A DNA stretch of 64,000 nt from the NCBI RefSeq assembly GCF_050859505.1, contig NZ_CP193934.1, forward strand, positions 2,914,001 through 2,978,000. Direction: 5' to 3'. This DNA is from Marinirhabdus sp050859505. Lineage in GTDB: Bacteria; Bacteroidota; Bacteroidia; Flavobacteriales; Flavobacteriaceae. The translations under genes were made by a program, and so were the position numbers. The notes beneath the pieces were generated by a model. It did not search any database, had not been told where the DNA came from, and was given only the letters and a program-made list of their open reading frames with translations. Of the stretch, positions 26,912 to 36,007 are shown in pieces; positions within the stretch are counted from its first letter, which is position 1; the number at the start of each line of letters is the position of its first letter.

Positions 26912-27748
26912 CTAATTATCAATTAACTCAATTCCATCCTCTTTAATGGTAATCTGCTTGTCTTTGTAAAGACTTCCAATCGCTTTTTTAAACGATTTTT
27001 TACTCAGTCCCAACTCATTTTTAATGGCTTCGGGATCGCTTTTGTCGTGTAGCGGTAAGAATCCGCCAGCTGCTTTTAATTCATCTAATACATAATTCGC
27101 ATTAGGCTCTATACTTCGGTAGCCTGGGTGTTGTAAGACTATATCTATTTTATTATCCTCACGCACCTTTTTAATAAAAGCTTTCATCCTATCACCTGTA
27201 CGAATGTCTTCAAAAATATCGTCTATATAAATGAGGCCGTGGTACTTTCCATTTACTATGGCATTGGCACCTTTTTCGGTTAAGTGAGTGACTAAAATTT
27301 CAACCTGATCATACTTTTCAAGCTCTAGATTTGAATTATCGAGAAATTTATTGGTTTTACTAGAGCCTACTAACCTATTGGTAACTTCGTCTAAAGATAA
27401 ATACACTATGTACCAATTACCAACCTTCATAGGTCTTGCCTGTTCTTTAAAAGGTACAAACAATTGCTTTTGCACACCCCAATCCATAAAAGCACCAAAT
27501 TCATTTACATCTGCACAATGCAAATATCCAAATGTATTAAGCGTTAAATAAGGATGTAACGTTGTAGCCACAGGGCGTTCATCATAATCCAGATACACAA
27601 ATACTTCCATAGGTTCGCCAATAGCAAAATCCTCAGGTTTGTATTTATTGGGAAGCAAGACTTCATCTTCTTCGGCATTGGCTAAAAAGAGACCTGGCTC
27701 TGTGTCTCTTACTATGTATAATTCTTGATATTCTCCTAATTTCAGCAT
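26912..27748 (-). CDS. CvfB-like S1 RNA-binding protein
   Basis: 278 aa. I choose the ATG at 27748 because it gives the family start LGEYQELYIVRDTEPGLFL and a TACCTTTG promoter element lies just upstream; an upstream ATG at 27844 would overlap menD. The protein has tandem S1-type beta barrels (YLDYDERPVATT, GAFMDWGVQKQLFVPF, GKYHGLIYIDDIFEDIRTGD) and a C-terminal winged helix (AIKNELGLSKKSFKKAIGSLYK). CvfB proteins bind RNA and affect gene expression. It follows menD by 55 bp but seems to have its own promoter. Confidence 0.85.
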   Translation of the reverse strand: MLKLGEYQELYIVRDTEPGLFLANAEEDEVLLPNKYKPEDFAIGEPMEVFVYLDYDERPVATTLHPYLTLNTFGYLHCADVNEFGAFMDWGVQKQLFVPFKEQARPMKVGNWYIVYLSLDEVTNRLVGSSKTNKFLDNSNLELEKYDQVEILVTHLTEKGANAIVNGKYHGLIYIDDIFEDIRTGDRMKAFIKKVREDNKIDIVLQHPGYRSIEPNANYVLDELKAAGGFLPLHDKSDPEAIKNELGLSKKSFKKAIGSLYKDKQITIKEDGIELIDN

Positions 27749-27753
27749 AATAG

Positions 27754-27761
27754 CAAAGGTA
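27754..27761 (-). promoter_or_regulatory. Bacteroidetes -7 element TACCTTTG
   Basis: TACCTTTG on the minus strand ends 5 bp before the ATG of the CvfB-like gene, implying an almost leaderless mRNA. The same word precedes menD and two plus-strand genes in this window. Confidence 0.45.
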
Positions 27762-27803
27762 CGATTTAAGGGTTGTAATCTAATAAAGTTAAAAAAGAAT
27801 TGA

Positions 27804-29474
27804 CTACGCGATAAACTTAAAATACTCAAGCAGAATTTTATCATTTATATCGGAAGGCGTAAAAACCTCCAAGACTTTTGGACGTTCACTTTCAGTATAA
27901 AACCTTTTTAAAGCTGAAGAAACCTCGCTTATAGTGTTTGCTGAAACATAATCCAACTGATACATATCACATAATTGAGACGCATTCAATTGGTGTTTTG
28001 TTTCAAAATAGGTCTTAAAGTTCTTGGTTTCCTTATCTCCGGGAAGTATCCTGAAAATACCGCCACCCCCATTGTTAACGATGATAATTCTAAAATTAGA
28101 TGGAATATATTCATTCCATAATGCATTACTGTCGTAGAAAAAACTTAGATCACCGGTAATGTATACGGTTTGTTTTTTTGAAGCCACAGCAGCACCAATC
28201 GCCGTACTGGTACTTCCATCTATGCCACTGGTACCGCGGTTACAAAACACCTCAAAACTTGGGTCTATCTGGAAGAGTTGTGCGTAGCGTATCGTGGCAC
28301 TATTGGCCAATTGAAGCTGAATATTTTTTGGAGCCGTTTCAAACAGCGTTGCAAATACTTTAAAATCTGAAAAAGGAATTTCAGCCAAATAATTTTCGTG
28401 TTGGGAAAGCCTATGCTGTCTCACCTGTAACCAATGATGTTGGTATTCGCTTTTCACTGAATCACAGTTCTCATACAACGCAGATAGAAAAAAATTGGGT
28501 GAGGTTTTGCCGTGATAGTCTAAAGCAAAAAAAGTATCATACGCTTTTTTAGAATCTATATGCCAATGTTTTTTGGGTTGAAATTTCCTCAAAAAAGCTT
28601 TGATACGTTTTGAAACGATCAAGCCGCCAAAGGTTAGCAAAACATCGGGTTGCAGGGCTTCAAATTCTGTTTCGGTAAGTGAGGATATTAACTGGTCTAT
28701 CGCTGGAATAAAATTTGGGTGGTGTACGTTGCTGGTAGTTTCGGTTAACACCACAACACTTTCATCTTCGGCAAGAGATTTAATTTGTTGTGCTTCAATA
28801 CTATTTGGCTTGAGCACACCTACTAATACCATCTTTTTTAAAGAAGTATTCCACATTTCAGAAAACCCTTTCCATGCGTCTTCTTCAATTTTTTCTGAAA
28901 ATTGTTGGCGTGCGGGAACGTGTTGTGGACGTACTAAAAGATCTGGAACGCTATGATACAACGGTTCAGAAAAGGGAACATTTATATGCACGGGACCATT
29001 GAGTTCTATAGCTGTGTTTAGAGCAATATTTATTTCAGTTTCATTAAAAACCTGATGCTCCTGCCCTTCTTTACAATTGGCGGAGTATAAAATATGGTTC
29101 CCATACACATTTTCTTGCTGAATAGTTTGCCCATCGCCAACCTCTACCAGGTGCTCGGGTCTGTCTGCACTAATCACTACCAAGGGAATATCGATATAGT
29201 ATGCCTCTGCTACGGCAGGAAAATAATTAAGTAAAGCAGATCCTGAAGTACACACCACCGCTACCGGTTTTTGGAGTTGTTGTGCCAAACCCAATGCAAA
29301 AAAAGCAGCGCACCGCTCGTCTACAATACTAAAATTTTTAAAATCGGGGTGCTCTGTAAAGCCAATGGTTAAAGGAGCGTTACGTGAACCAGGTGAAATT
29401 ACAATGTGGTCTATCCCTTTGGCTAGGCATAATTGTGTGACCGTTTGTGAGAGTGGTTTATTGCTAAATTTCAT
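27804..29474 (-). CDS. menD: SEPHCHC synthase (menaquinone biosynthesis)
   Basis: 556 aa thiamine-diphosphate enzyme that adds 2-oxoglutarate-derived succinic semialdehyde to isochorismate. The ATG at 29474 gives the family start (SQTVTQLCLAKGIDHIVISP); an in-frame upstream extension would run into menF. Landmarks are SPGSRNAPLTIGF, the catalytic Glu in VDERCAAFFALG, the substrate Arg in GTSGIDGSTSTAIG, and the TPP/Mg motif GDLSFFYDSNALWN with NNGGGGIF. It follows menF by 31 bp, and a promoter-like TACCTTTG lies in that gap. Confidence 0.96.
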   Translation of the reverse strand: MKFSNKPLSQTVTQLCLAKGIDHIVISPGSRNAPLTIGFTEHPDFKNFSIVDERCAAFFALGLAQQLQKPVAVVCTSGSALLNYFPAVAEAYYIDIPLVVISADRPEHLVEVGDGQTIQQENVYGNHILYSANCKEGQEHQVFNETEINIALNTAIELNGPVHINVPFSEPLYHSVPDLLVRPQHVPARQQFSEKIEEDAWKGFSEMWNTSLKKMVLVGVLKPNSIEAQQIKSLAEDESVVVLTETTSNVHHPNFIPAIDQLISSLTETEFEALQPDVLLTFGGLIVSKRIKAFLRKFQPKKHWHIDSKKAYDTFFALDYHGKTSPNFFLSALYENCDSVKSEYQHHWLQVRQHRLSQHENYLAEIPFSDFKVFATLFETAPKNIQLQLANSATIRYAQLFQIDPSFEVFCNRGTSGIDGSTSTAIGAAVASKKQTVYITGDLSFFYDSNALWNEYIPSNFRIIIVNNGGGGIFRILPGDKETKNFKTYFETKHQLNASQLCDMYQLDYVSANTISEVSSALKRFYTESERPKVLEVFTPSDINDKILLEYFKFIA

Positions 29475-29479
29475 TAGTA

Positions 29480-29487
29480 CAAAGGTA
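29480..29487 (-). promoter_or_regulatory. Bacteroidetes -7 element TACCTTTG before menD
   Basis: TACCTTTG on the minus strand ends 5 bp before the menD start codon and lies just beyond the menF stop, so menD may also be transcribed on its own with a near-leaderless mRNA. Confidence 0.45.
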
Positions 29488-29505
29488 CAACTGCCGAATG
29501 AAATT

Positions 29506-30576
29506 TTAAAGAAGCGGCTGCAATACTTTGGCCATGGTTTGTAACTTATTATGGGTTTCTTGCCATTCAGCTTCGGGTTTGGAATCTTCGGTAATACCAC
29601 CACCTGCGTAGAGGGTGGCTATCTTGTCTTTAATTTTAAAACATCGCAGGTTTACGAAAAGTTCGGTTTTGTTTACCTCACTGTTCGTTACACCTAAGAA
29701 GCCAGTATAAAATTCTCGGTCGTAACCTTCAGTATCCATAATAAAACTTTGAGCTGTCTTTCTTGGTGTACCACAAACTGCAGGTGTTGGATGTATCGAT
29801 TCTACAACCTTCTGAAGCGCATATTTATTAGTGTTAAGCACTCCTTGTATGTCGGTTCGTAAATGCGCCAGACTCCCTGCGATGTGTGTTTTGGTTTTGG
29901 AAACATTCAATACTGTAGTTTTATCCAGTAAATTTTCCACAATAGCTTCTACCACCCATTGTTGTTCATTTTTTTCTTTATTTTCCCAAAAAATAATAGA
30001 TTGCCCTTCTATTTTTTGTGTCCCCGCAAGTGCCATTGTTGAAAATGCAGCACCGTTGGTTTTTATAAGCACCTCTGGCGTAGCACCACACCAAAGAGAT
30101 GTTTCAGGATGGTACCAGATATATCTAAAGGCGGTTGGATTTTGGGAAAAGAGCGAATCACAAAGTTTTTTTAAATCGAAGTTTTTTAGAACTACTTCTT
30201 TTTTTCTTGAAACTACAATTTTTTGAACCCTACCCGTTTCAATTTTAGCTATAGCTTTTGAGATTAAGGCAAGATGATTCTTTTTATCTTGTGAGTTTTC
30301 TGTAATTACTGAGGCGTTTGTGGTATCTGGAATCTCTGGAATGCCTTCGCAAACAAACATTTCACTGAGATCCATTGGGATTTGTACTATTTTGTTTTTT
30401 GAATCGAAGGGTGCAAAAACAAAACCGTTTTCTTGTAATAATTGTGAAGTAATAAGGTTGGCATTCCTTTGGAATATGCCTACAATTTCAGCACTGTCTG
30501 GTAATGAATACAGAACAAAGGGGAGGTTTTTTTCAAAATGAAACACTATTTTTTGAGCGAGTTGAGGGTACTGCAT
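29506..30576 (-). CDS. menF: Isochorismate synthase
   Basis: 356 aa chorismate-binding enzyme that turns chorismate into isochorismate, the first step of menaquinone synthesis. Landmarks are KIETGRVQKIVVSRKKEV, the PEVLIK with ALAGTQ core, HPTPAVCGTPR, and the C-terminal YAGGGITEDSKPEAEWQET metal-binding end. It is shorter than E. coli MenF at the N-terminus, which is normal in this phylum. It lies between the thioesterase gene and menD on the minus strand. EntC is the alternative name, but the menD neighbour decides for menaquinone. Confidence 0.94.
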   Translation of the reverse strand: MQYPQLAQKIVFHFEKNLPFVLYSLPDSAEIVGIFQRNANLITSQLLQENGFVFAPFDSKNKIVQIPMDLSEMFVCEGIPEIPDTTNASVITENSQDKKNHLALISKAIAKIETGRVQKIVVSRKKEVVLKNFDLKKLCDSLFSQNPTAFRYIWYHPETSLWCGATPEVLIKTNGAAFSTMALAGTQKIEGQSIIFWENKEKNEQQWVVEAIVENLLDKTTVLNVSKTKTHIAGSLAHLRTDIQGVLNTNKYALQKVVESIHPTPAVCGTPRKTAQSFIMDTEGYDREFYTGFLGVTNSEVNKTELFVNLRCFKIKDKIATLYAGGGITEDSKPEAEWQETHNKLQTMAKVLQPLL

Positions 30577-30663
30577 TCGGTTTCGTTTATAGGTACAAAA
30601 AAATACGTTTATTTGTTACTTAAAAGTACATCTAATAGCTAGACTACTAAAATAAAACGTTAT

Positions 30664-31083
30664 TTATTTAGGCAACGTAATGGTCGTTAATTTTACCAAG
30701 GATACAAGTTGGCCCTCCTCATTCACTATTCGTATTTGCCATAATTGGGTGGTTCTTCCCTGGTGTAATACCGTGGCGTGCGCATATACAAAGCCATCTC
30801 GTACACTTTTTACATGATTAGCTGCAATCTCAATACCTCGTATCGCAACATTTTTCGCATCTAAAAAAATAAACGCGGCCGCACTCCCAACACTTTCTGC
30901 CAAAGCGACAGAAGCGCCCCCATGAAGTACACCATCTGGTTGATGGACTCTTGACGTCACAGGCATACGCGCAACTAACTTATTTTCGGAAACATCTATA
31001 AACTCAATCTCCAAGGTTTCCATGAGTGTATTTTCACACATTTTCCTGCAAGCTTCAAGTATTTCTTCTTTCGAATTTATCAT
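30664..31083 (-). CDS. PaaI-type hotdog thioesterase, possible DHNA-CoA thioesterase
   Basis: 139 aa acyl-CoA thioesterase of the hotdog fold. The start is the ATG at 31083 (INSKEEILEACRKM). The catalytic segment is PDGVLHGGASVALAESVGS, with the HGG-xxx-E arrangement of the 4HBT/PaaI family and the strand VRDGFVYAHATVLHQGRTTQLW. Its place directly upstream of menF and menD suggests it hydrolyses 1,4-dihydroxy-2-naphthoyl-CoA in menaquinone synthesis. That role is inferred from context; phenylacetate-type substrates are the alternative. Confidence 0.8.
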   Translation of the reverse strand: MINSKEEILEACRKMCENTLMETLEIEFIDVSENKLVARMPVTSRVHQPDGVLHGGASVALAESVGSAAAFIFLDAKNVAIRGIEIAANHVKSVRDGFVYAHATVLHQGRTTQLWQIRIVNEEGQLVSLVKLTTITLPK

Positions 31084-31094
31084 AACAATTAAAT

Positions 31095-31102
31095 TACCTT
31101 TG
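31095..31102 (+). promoter_or_regulatory. Bacteroidetes -7 element TACCTTTG
   Basis: TACCTTTG on the plus strand, 27 bp before the ATG of the alpha/beta hydrolase gene, in the divergent spacer with the thioesterase gene. Confidence 0.5.
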
Positions 31103-31129
31103 TAAAAGTACAAAAGAAGCCCAATACAA

Positions 31130-31780
31130 ATGAAAGAAAAACAAGTAACCTACACCACATCCAATACCTACACTACCTTAAATTCCTATACAAGCAAAAC
31201 AAAAAACGTTTGGTTGGTTTTTCACGGAATGGGCTATTTAAGCACCTATTTTGGGAAGTATTTTAAAGAATTAGATTCCGAAGAAAATTTCGTTATCATT
31301 CCGCAGGCTCCTTCAAAATTTTATTTGGGGAAAGAATATCGTCACGTAGGAGCTAATTGGCTTACCAAAGTAAACACTGTAGAAGACACTAAAAATGTTC
31401 TTTCCTATATAGACGCCGTATGGAAAGAAGAAAAACCTAAAACACTTCCCCGTTTTATTATATTAGGATATTCTCAAGGGGTTTCTATCGCAATGCGTTG
31501 GTTGGCTAGTAGAAAAATTCTATGTGATGCTATAGTCTTACATAGTGGTGGTATTCCGAAAGAATTAAATAAAAACGATTTCCAGTATCTTTCTGAAAGT
31601 TGCAAGGTTACTTATTTATATGGCGATAAAGATCCATACATCACTGAAGCCAAGAAAACCGAAGAAATTTTAAAAGGAAATTCAATTTTTGGAGATCGTC
31701 TCGACATTACAGTGTTTAAAGGTGTTCACGAGGTATACATCCCTTTTATAAACCGTTTAGCAGAAAAAAAGGTGCGTTAA
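31130..31780 (+). CDS. Alpha/beta hydrolase (carboxylesterase/phospholipase type)
   Basis: 216 aa cytosolic serine hydrolase. The oxyanion region is VWLVFHGMGY, the nucleophile elbow GYSQGVSIAMRW (GxSxG), the Asp lies in YLYGDKDPYI and the His in FKGVHEVY. This is the order of the Abhydrolase_2 family, which cleaves short acyl or thioacyl esters. It is divergent from the thioesterase/menaquinone run, a neighbourhood recurring in this family, but no specific step can be assigned. Confidence 0.85.
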   Translation: MKEKQVTYTTSNTYTTLNSYTSKTKNVWLVFHGMGYLSTYFGKYFKELDSEENFVIIPQAPSKFYLGKEYRHVGANWLTKVNTVEDTKNVLSYIDAVWKEEKPKTLPRFIILGYSQGVSIAMRWLASRKILCDAIVLHSGGIPKELNKNDFQYLSESCKVTYLYGDKDPYITEAKKTEEILKGNSIFGDRLDITVFKGVHEVYIPFINRLAEKKVR

Positions 31781-31868
31781 ACCGTGTATTTCATCGAAAA
31801 TATTTGCGTTTCAGCAAATTATAGCTTTAATTTACTTCAAATTGTAAGAATAATCTGATAACCAACTG

Positions 31869-32573
31869 ATGAAAAGACTTTTACTAACCTCCGTTCTCGC
31901 TTTATTTTGTGTTATTGTAACTGCACAAGTAACCCCTAAAGAGAAGCAAGCATTGCTTGATTTTTATATTGAAACACAAGGCGACCAATGGGTTCAGTCC
32001 TGGGATATAAACACGCCAGTTTCAGAATGGCAAGGCATTACTGTTGAAAATGATAAGGTGACAGGTATTAGCCTTCTTTTTAACAATGTAGCGGGAGAGT
32101 TACCTGCTTCTATTGGAGATTTGGTTCACTTAAAAACATTAGAATTATCGTTTAATAAAATACAGGGTGCCTTACCTGAAACCTTAGGGAATTTAAAAAA
32201 CTTAGAAGTATTGGCTTTTAACGGCAACGCCCTCACAGGTGTTATTCCAGGTTCTTTAGGCAATCTTACCAATCTTAAACAATTACATTTAAGTAGCAAT
32301 AAGCTTACTGGAAATGTACCAACAGCGATCAATAATTTAACGGAACTTGAAGTTTTTAATGTGTTTGATAATAATTTGGCTGGCTCACTTCCTGTTCAAC
32401 TGGCAAACAACAGTAACTTAAAAGAATTAATGATTGCCGAAAACAATTTTACAAATATTGAGATGTTTTCTATTGTGCTATTGTCTAACTCTGGTGCCTT
32501 AGATTTAGAAAAAAGGACGCTAGTTCCTACGGCTAAAACAGTAATCGCTATAGAATCTAGCGACGATAACTAA
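31869..32573 (+). CDS. Secreted leucine-rich-repeat protein
   Basis: 234 aa with a Sec signal (RLLLTSVLALFCVIVTAQ). The N-terminal cap (KQALLDFYIETQGDQWVQSW) resembles the cap of plant-type LRR proteins. Six 24-residue LRRs follow, with the LxxLxLSxNxLxGxxPxxLGNLxxL pattern. No sorting domain or membrane anchor is seen, so it is probably periplasmic or released. It is followed at once by a strong terminator. Ligand unknown. Confidence 0.85.
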   Translation: MKRLLLTSVLALFCVIVTAQVTPKEKQALLDFYIETQGDQWVQSWDINTPVSEWQGITVENDKVTGISLLFNNVAGELPASIGDLVHLKTLELSFNKIQGALPETLGNLKNLEVLAFNGNALTGVIPGSLGNLTNLKQLHLSSNKLTGNVPTAINNLTELEVFNVFDNNLAGSLPVQLANNSNLKELMIAENNFTNIEMFSIVLLSNSGALDLEKRTLVPTAKTVIAIESSDDN

Positions 32574-32601
32574 GTACATATATTTTTAAAGGTTAAGACT
32601 T

Positions 32602-32638
32602 AAAATGATCTGTATTCTACAGATCATTTTTTTTTTTA
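32602..32638. terminator. Rho-independent terminator
   Basis: A perfect 13-bp stem (32602-32614 with 32618-32630, loop TTC) is followed by a run of more than ten T on the plus strand. It ends the LRR gene. The reverse orientation also carries a short T-run and probably ends the convergent transporter gene. Confidence 0.92.
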
Positions 32639-33487
32639 TTTTTTTCTGGTAAAAAAGAAAACCATCACCCCTCCCGTAATAAACATAAGCAAGCTATATA
32701 CCGCAGGTGCTATGGCAAAAGATGTATTCTGAAGCATAATTACAGCAATGGTAATAGCTAAAGTCCCATTTTGAATGCCAGACTCTATGGAAATACTTAT
32801 AGCCGAAGGTGTAGACAAACGAAACAATTTTGCCGAGAAATAACCCAAAAACATAGTAATCACATTCAGTAAAAAAGCTGCGATTCCTGCTTGCTGAAAA
32901 TAGGCTCCAAAATTAGCCCGCTCTTTAAGTACAAGACCAATAATGATTAACGCCAACACCACTCCGGAAGCGATACGTACAGGTTTTCCCATTTTAATAG
33001 CAAACGCAGGTTGCATACGCCTAATAAACATCCCAATAGCAATAGGAATAATTACGATTCCAAATATCTGTACGATGGTCTGAAAAATATTTAATTGGAC
33101 CTCCTGCCCTGCACCCATAAAATATTCCGAAGAAAAAGACACGATAAAAGGGATGGTAACAATAGTAATAATGCTACTTATAGCTGTGAGCGAGACAGAC
33201 AAAGCCAAATTTCCTTTTGCCATAAATGAAATTAAATTAGAGGTGGGACCTCCTGGACATGCCGCAAGAATCATAATTCCTACTGCAATTTCTGGTTGCA
33301 TTGGAATAAAAATTGCAATTAAAAATCCTACCAGAGGTAAGAAAACTAATTGGTTGGTGAGCCCAATACCTATGGCTTTTGGATATAGGACAATTCGTTT
33401 AAAATCGGCCATTTGTAAAGAAAGTCCCATGCCCAGCATAATAATAAAAAGTGCTCCCGCAAGGATGAAAGTAGATAGGTTATCCAT
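32636..33487 (-). CDS. Bile acid:sodium symporter (BASS) family transporter
   Basis: 283 aa inner-membrane protein with 9-10 hydrophobic segments. The two crossed-helix motifs of the family are visible: AACPGGPTSNLISFMAKGNLALS and, near the C-terminus, SGIQNGTLAITIAVIML. Members carry organic anions with sodium; in bacteria without bile contact the substrate is usually a keto acid or another small anion. It is monocistronic and convergent with the LRR gene. Confidence 0.9.
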   Translation of the reverse strand: MDNLSTFILAGALFIIMLGMGLSLQMADFKRIVLYPKAIGIGLTNQLVFLPLVGFLIAIFIPMQPEIAVGIMILAACPGGPTSNLISFMAKGNLALSVSLTAISSIITIVTIPFIVSFSSEYFMGAGQEVQLNIFQTIVQIFGIVIIPIAIGMFIRRMQPAFAIKMGKPVRIASGVVLALIIIGLVLKERANFGAYFQQAGIAAFLLNVITMFLGYFSAKLFRLSTPSAISISIESGIQNGTLAITIAVIMLQNTSFAIAPAVYSLLMFITGGVMVFFFTRKK

Positions 33488-33608
33488 AGATACAACTATT
33501 GTGTTATTTCAAATGTAACACATTATTGCTTAGTCAGGAAATTGGACTGTTTTGTGTATATTTAACGAATTAGAGTTATTTAATTCATCCTACAAACCTT
33601 TCCTTCTT

Positions 33609-35264
33609 ATGAAAAATGGTCCGCTTTTAGTTACATTACTTTTCTCTTTTGCTGTTTTTGGGCAAAGCACATTTCAGTATACGCCAGAAAACACAACACA
33701 AATATCCAACAAAGCTGCCGTAACCCAAATTAGCGCTACTCTTGGCTATCAAGGATACGATGAAACACAGGAATATTTTGGACAGGGTGAATATGAGATT
33801 TTCCTGGATACAGTAGATGGTATATTAGACAAACCCGTTATTTTATTAGATGGTTTTGACCCAGGAGATGCAAGAGATATTAATGGGCTGTATAATAGTC
33901 TGGCTTTTGGTGGTGAGAATTTGGCAGACCTTGTTCGTGATGAAGGATATGATATTGTGGTGCTCAATGCCCCAGTGTATACCACAGGCGGAAAAGAGAT
34001 AGACGGCGGAGGAGATTTTATCCAGCGTAATGCTATGGTCTTAATTGAACTTATTAATTTTCTGAATGAAGAAAAAGTGGGAAATGAAGAATTGGTAGTG
34101 CTAGGACCCAGTATGGGAGGCCTTATCGCAAGATACGGACTAGCTTTTATGGAACAGAACAGTATGCCACACGAAACTAGGCTGTATATCTCTTTCGATT
34201 CGCCACATAAAGGTGCGAATATTCCTATTAGTTTACAATACCTTATTAACTATTTGGCACAAGAAGTAGGCGATGCACAGGCCATAGCCATTGTAGACGA
34301 AGTTTTAAACGCTCCAGCGGCCAAAGAAATGCTGTACGATCATTTATTAGGACATTTGCTGGCTGGGTCCCCTACAGAGCAAGACCCAACCAAATTGTTG
34401 CCCGCTGGAGCGCCAGATTTCAGAGATGCTTTTCAGGCAGAGTTAGATGCTTTGGGATTTCCACAAAACGTGCGGAATGTAGCGATGATCAATGGGGCTG
34501 GAAACGGACTTACAACGGGAATGCCAGGTATTCAAATTGTAGATACTACCCTAGATTTAGGTTCTGGAGCTACCGCAGATGTGGTATTACATTTTGCGCC
34601 AGAAGCCAATACAACTATTAATGTAACTTCTTTTGACAGTTTTTTCGCAGGTTTCCCAATAGACTCTTTTGATGCAGACGCGCAAAGTGAACCAACTATT
34701 GACGGGATTGATGCTTCACCAGGAGGCGTATCCTTTATTTCAAACGCTTTAGGTGGCGGCGGTGGAAATCCTGCTATTCAGGATTTTATTGATGCGTTAG
34801 ATCAAGATGCTTTCGCTTTCATCCCTACCATAAGCGCCTTGGCACTAGAAACCGAAAACGATTGGTTTGCTCTTCCGGATTTGAACGATTCTCCCTTTGT
34901 GAATTTTCATATCCCTAATACGAACGAGCGTCACGTAGAACCAACAGCTCAAAATGTAGCTTTTGCACTAGCCGAAATCTTACAAATACCTTTAGGTGTT
35001 TCTGAAAATGAATTTTCTGGAGCATTTCAGTTAGTGCGCAATCCGGTTGCTGAAACTATTGAACTACTTGTAGATTCTTCGGTTGTTAATGGAAGTATTA
35101 TCACTGCTGAAATTTATAATCAGTTGGGGCAGCAATTAGTTGAAACTACCATTTCAGTAACTTCATCTAGAATTTCCATAGCACAAACCTTGCCCACAGC
35201 AATGTATTTTCTGAATCTAAGCACCGATAGCGGAAATCAAACCTTGAAATTTTTAGTAAAATAA
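33609..35264 (+). CDS. T9SS-secreted PGAP1-like esterase/lipase
   Basis: 551 aa. The ATG at 33609 gives a clean signal peptide (LLVTLLFSFAVFGQ); an in-frame ATG 57 bp upstream would precede it. The alpha/beta hydrolase core has LLDGFDPGDARD and the nucleophile elbow GPSMGGLIARYG (Ser about 168), as in PGAP1-like lipases. The last 85 residues are a T9SS sorting domain (FQLVRNPVAETIELLV, EIYNQLGQQLVET, TAMYFLNLSTDSG, LKFLVK) in which the common YPNP is replaced by RNPV. It should be secreted to the surface or medium. Substrate unknown. Confidence 0.88.
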   Translation: MKNGPLLVTLLFSFAVFGQSTFQYTPENTTQISNKAAVTQISATLGYQGYDETQEYFGQGEYEIFLDTVDGILDKPVILLDGFDPGDARDINGLYNSLAFGGENLADLVRDEGYDIVVLNAPVYTTGGKEIDGGGDFIQRNAMVLIELINFLNEEKVGNEELVVLGPSMGGLIARYGLAFMEQNSMPHETRLYISFDSPHKGANIPISLQYLINYLAQEVGDAQAIAIVDEVLNAPAAKEMLYDHLLGHLLAGSPTEQDPTKLLPAGAPDFRDAFQAELDALGFPQNVRNVAMINGAGNGLTTGMPGIQIVDTTLDLGSGATADVVLHFAPEANTTINVTSFDSFFAGFPIDSFDADAQSEPTIDGIDASPGGVSFISNALGGGGGNPAIQDFIDALDQDAFAFIPTISALALETENDWFALPDLNDSPFVNFHIPNTNERHVEPTAQNVAFALAEILQIPLGVSENEFSGAFQLVRNPVAETIELLVDSSVVNGSIITAEIYNQLGQQLVETTISVTSSRISIAQTLPTAMYFLNLSTDSGNQTLKFLVK

Positions 35265-35275
35265 TACTGTAGCAT

Positions 35276-35731
35276 TTGAAAAATATCACCTTCCGAAGAA
35301 CCAACGGAACAAATCCAGCATTTCTTGAACTGGTAAAACATTTGGACGCCTCCCTTGCCAAAAGTGACGGCGACTTGCACGATTTTTATAACCAGTACAA
35401 TGGCTTGGAAAATATACATCACGTGTTGGTATTTTATTCCGAAGAAACACCCATTGCTTGCGGTGCACTTAAAAAATACAACCCTACTACTGCCGAAATA
35501 AAACGAATGTTTACAACTGTGAACTATCGGGGAAAAGGAATAGGCTCGCAAGTATTGTTACAGCTGGAAGCCTGGGCAACCGAGCTTAGGTTTACATCTT
35601 GTGTTTTAGAAACGGGTAAACGCCAACCAGATGCCATTGCACTTTACAAGAAAAACAACTATGTAGAAATACCGCTATATGGCCAATATGTTGGGATGGA
35701 GAATAGCGTGTGTTTTCAGAAAATGCTTTGA
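35276..35731 (+). CDS. GNAT family N-acetyltransferase
   Basis: 151 aa, starting at TTG (35276), 11 bp after the esterase stop; the frame has no usable ATG nearby. The acetyl-CoA loop is MFTTVNYRGKGIGSQVLLQLEAWA (RGKGIG), and GKRQPDAIALYKKNNYVEI is the closing strand-helix. Acceptor unknown. Read-through from the esterase gene is likely. Confidence 0.85.
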   Translation: MKNITFRRTNGTNPAFLELVKHLDASLAKSDGDLHDFYNQYNGLENIHHVLVFYSEETPIACGALKKYNPTTAEIKRMFTTVNYRGKGIGSQVLLQLEAWATELRFTSCVLETGKRQPDAIALYKKNNYVEIPLYGQYVGMENSVCFQKML

Positions 35732-35786
35732 AGTAAATATCAATACTTTTAACACGATAAAAAATATATCTTACATTAATTATTTT

Positions 35787-35860
35787 CTCTGTGCCCCCTG
35801 TGCCTCTGTGGTGATTCATAATCCTGCATACCACCACAAAGGCACGAAGAACACAAAGAG
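35787..35860. repeat. Imperfect inverted repeat of a dispersed intergenic family
   Basis: The arms ctctgtgccccctgtgcctc-tgtggtg (35787-35813) and caccac-aaaggcacgaagaa-cacaaagag (35832-35860) are near-complementary around an 18-nt loop. The wording 'caccacagaggcacgaagg' is a repeat theme I know from intergenic DNA of many Bacteroidota. It sits in the 276-bp gap before the large propeller gene, which otherwise shows nothing clear. Confidence 0.6.
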
Positions 35861-36007
35861 ATTGTTGTGCGTTTAGCAAAGAGCCATTATAAAATATCAT
35901 TTGTGCAATTTCTATAACAGAGCAGGAATTTAAGAATTTATAACACATCAACTGGTTCATTAATTATTCAACTAGATTTCCATAACTTTATAAAAAACCA
36001 ATCAACC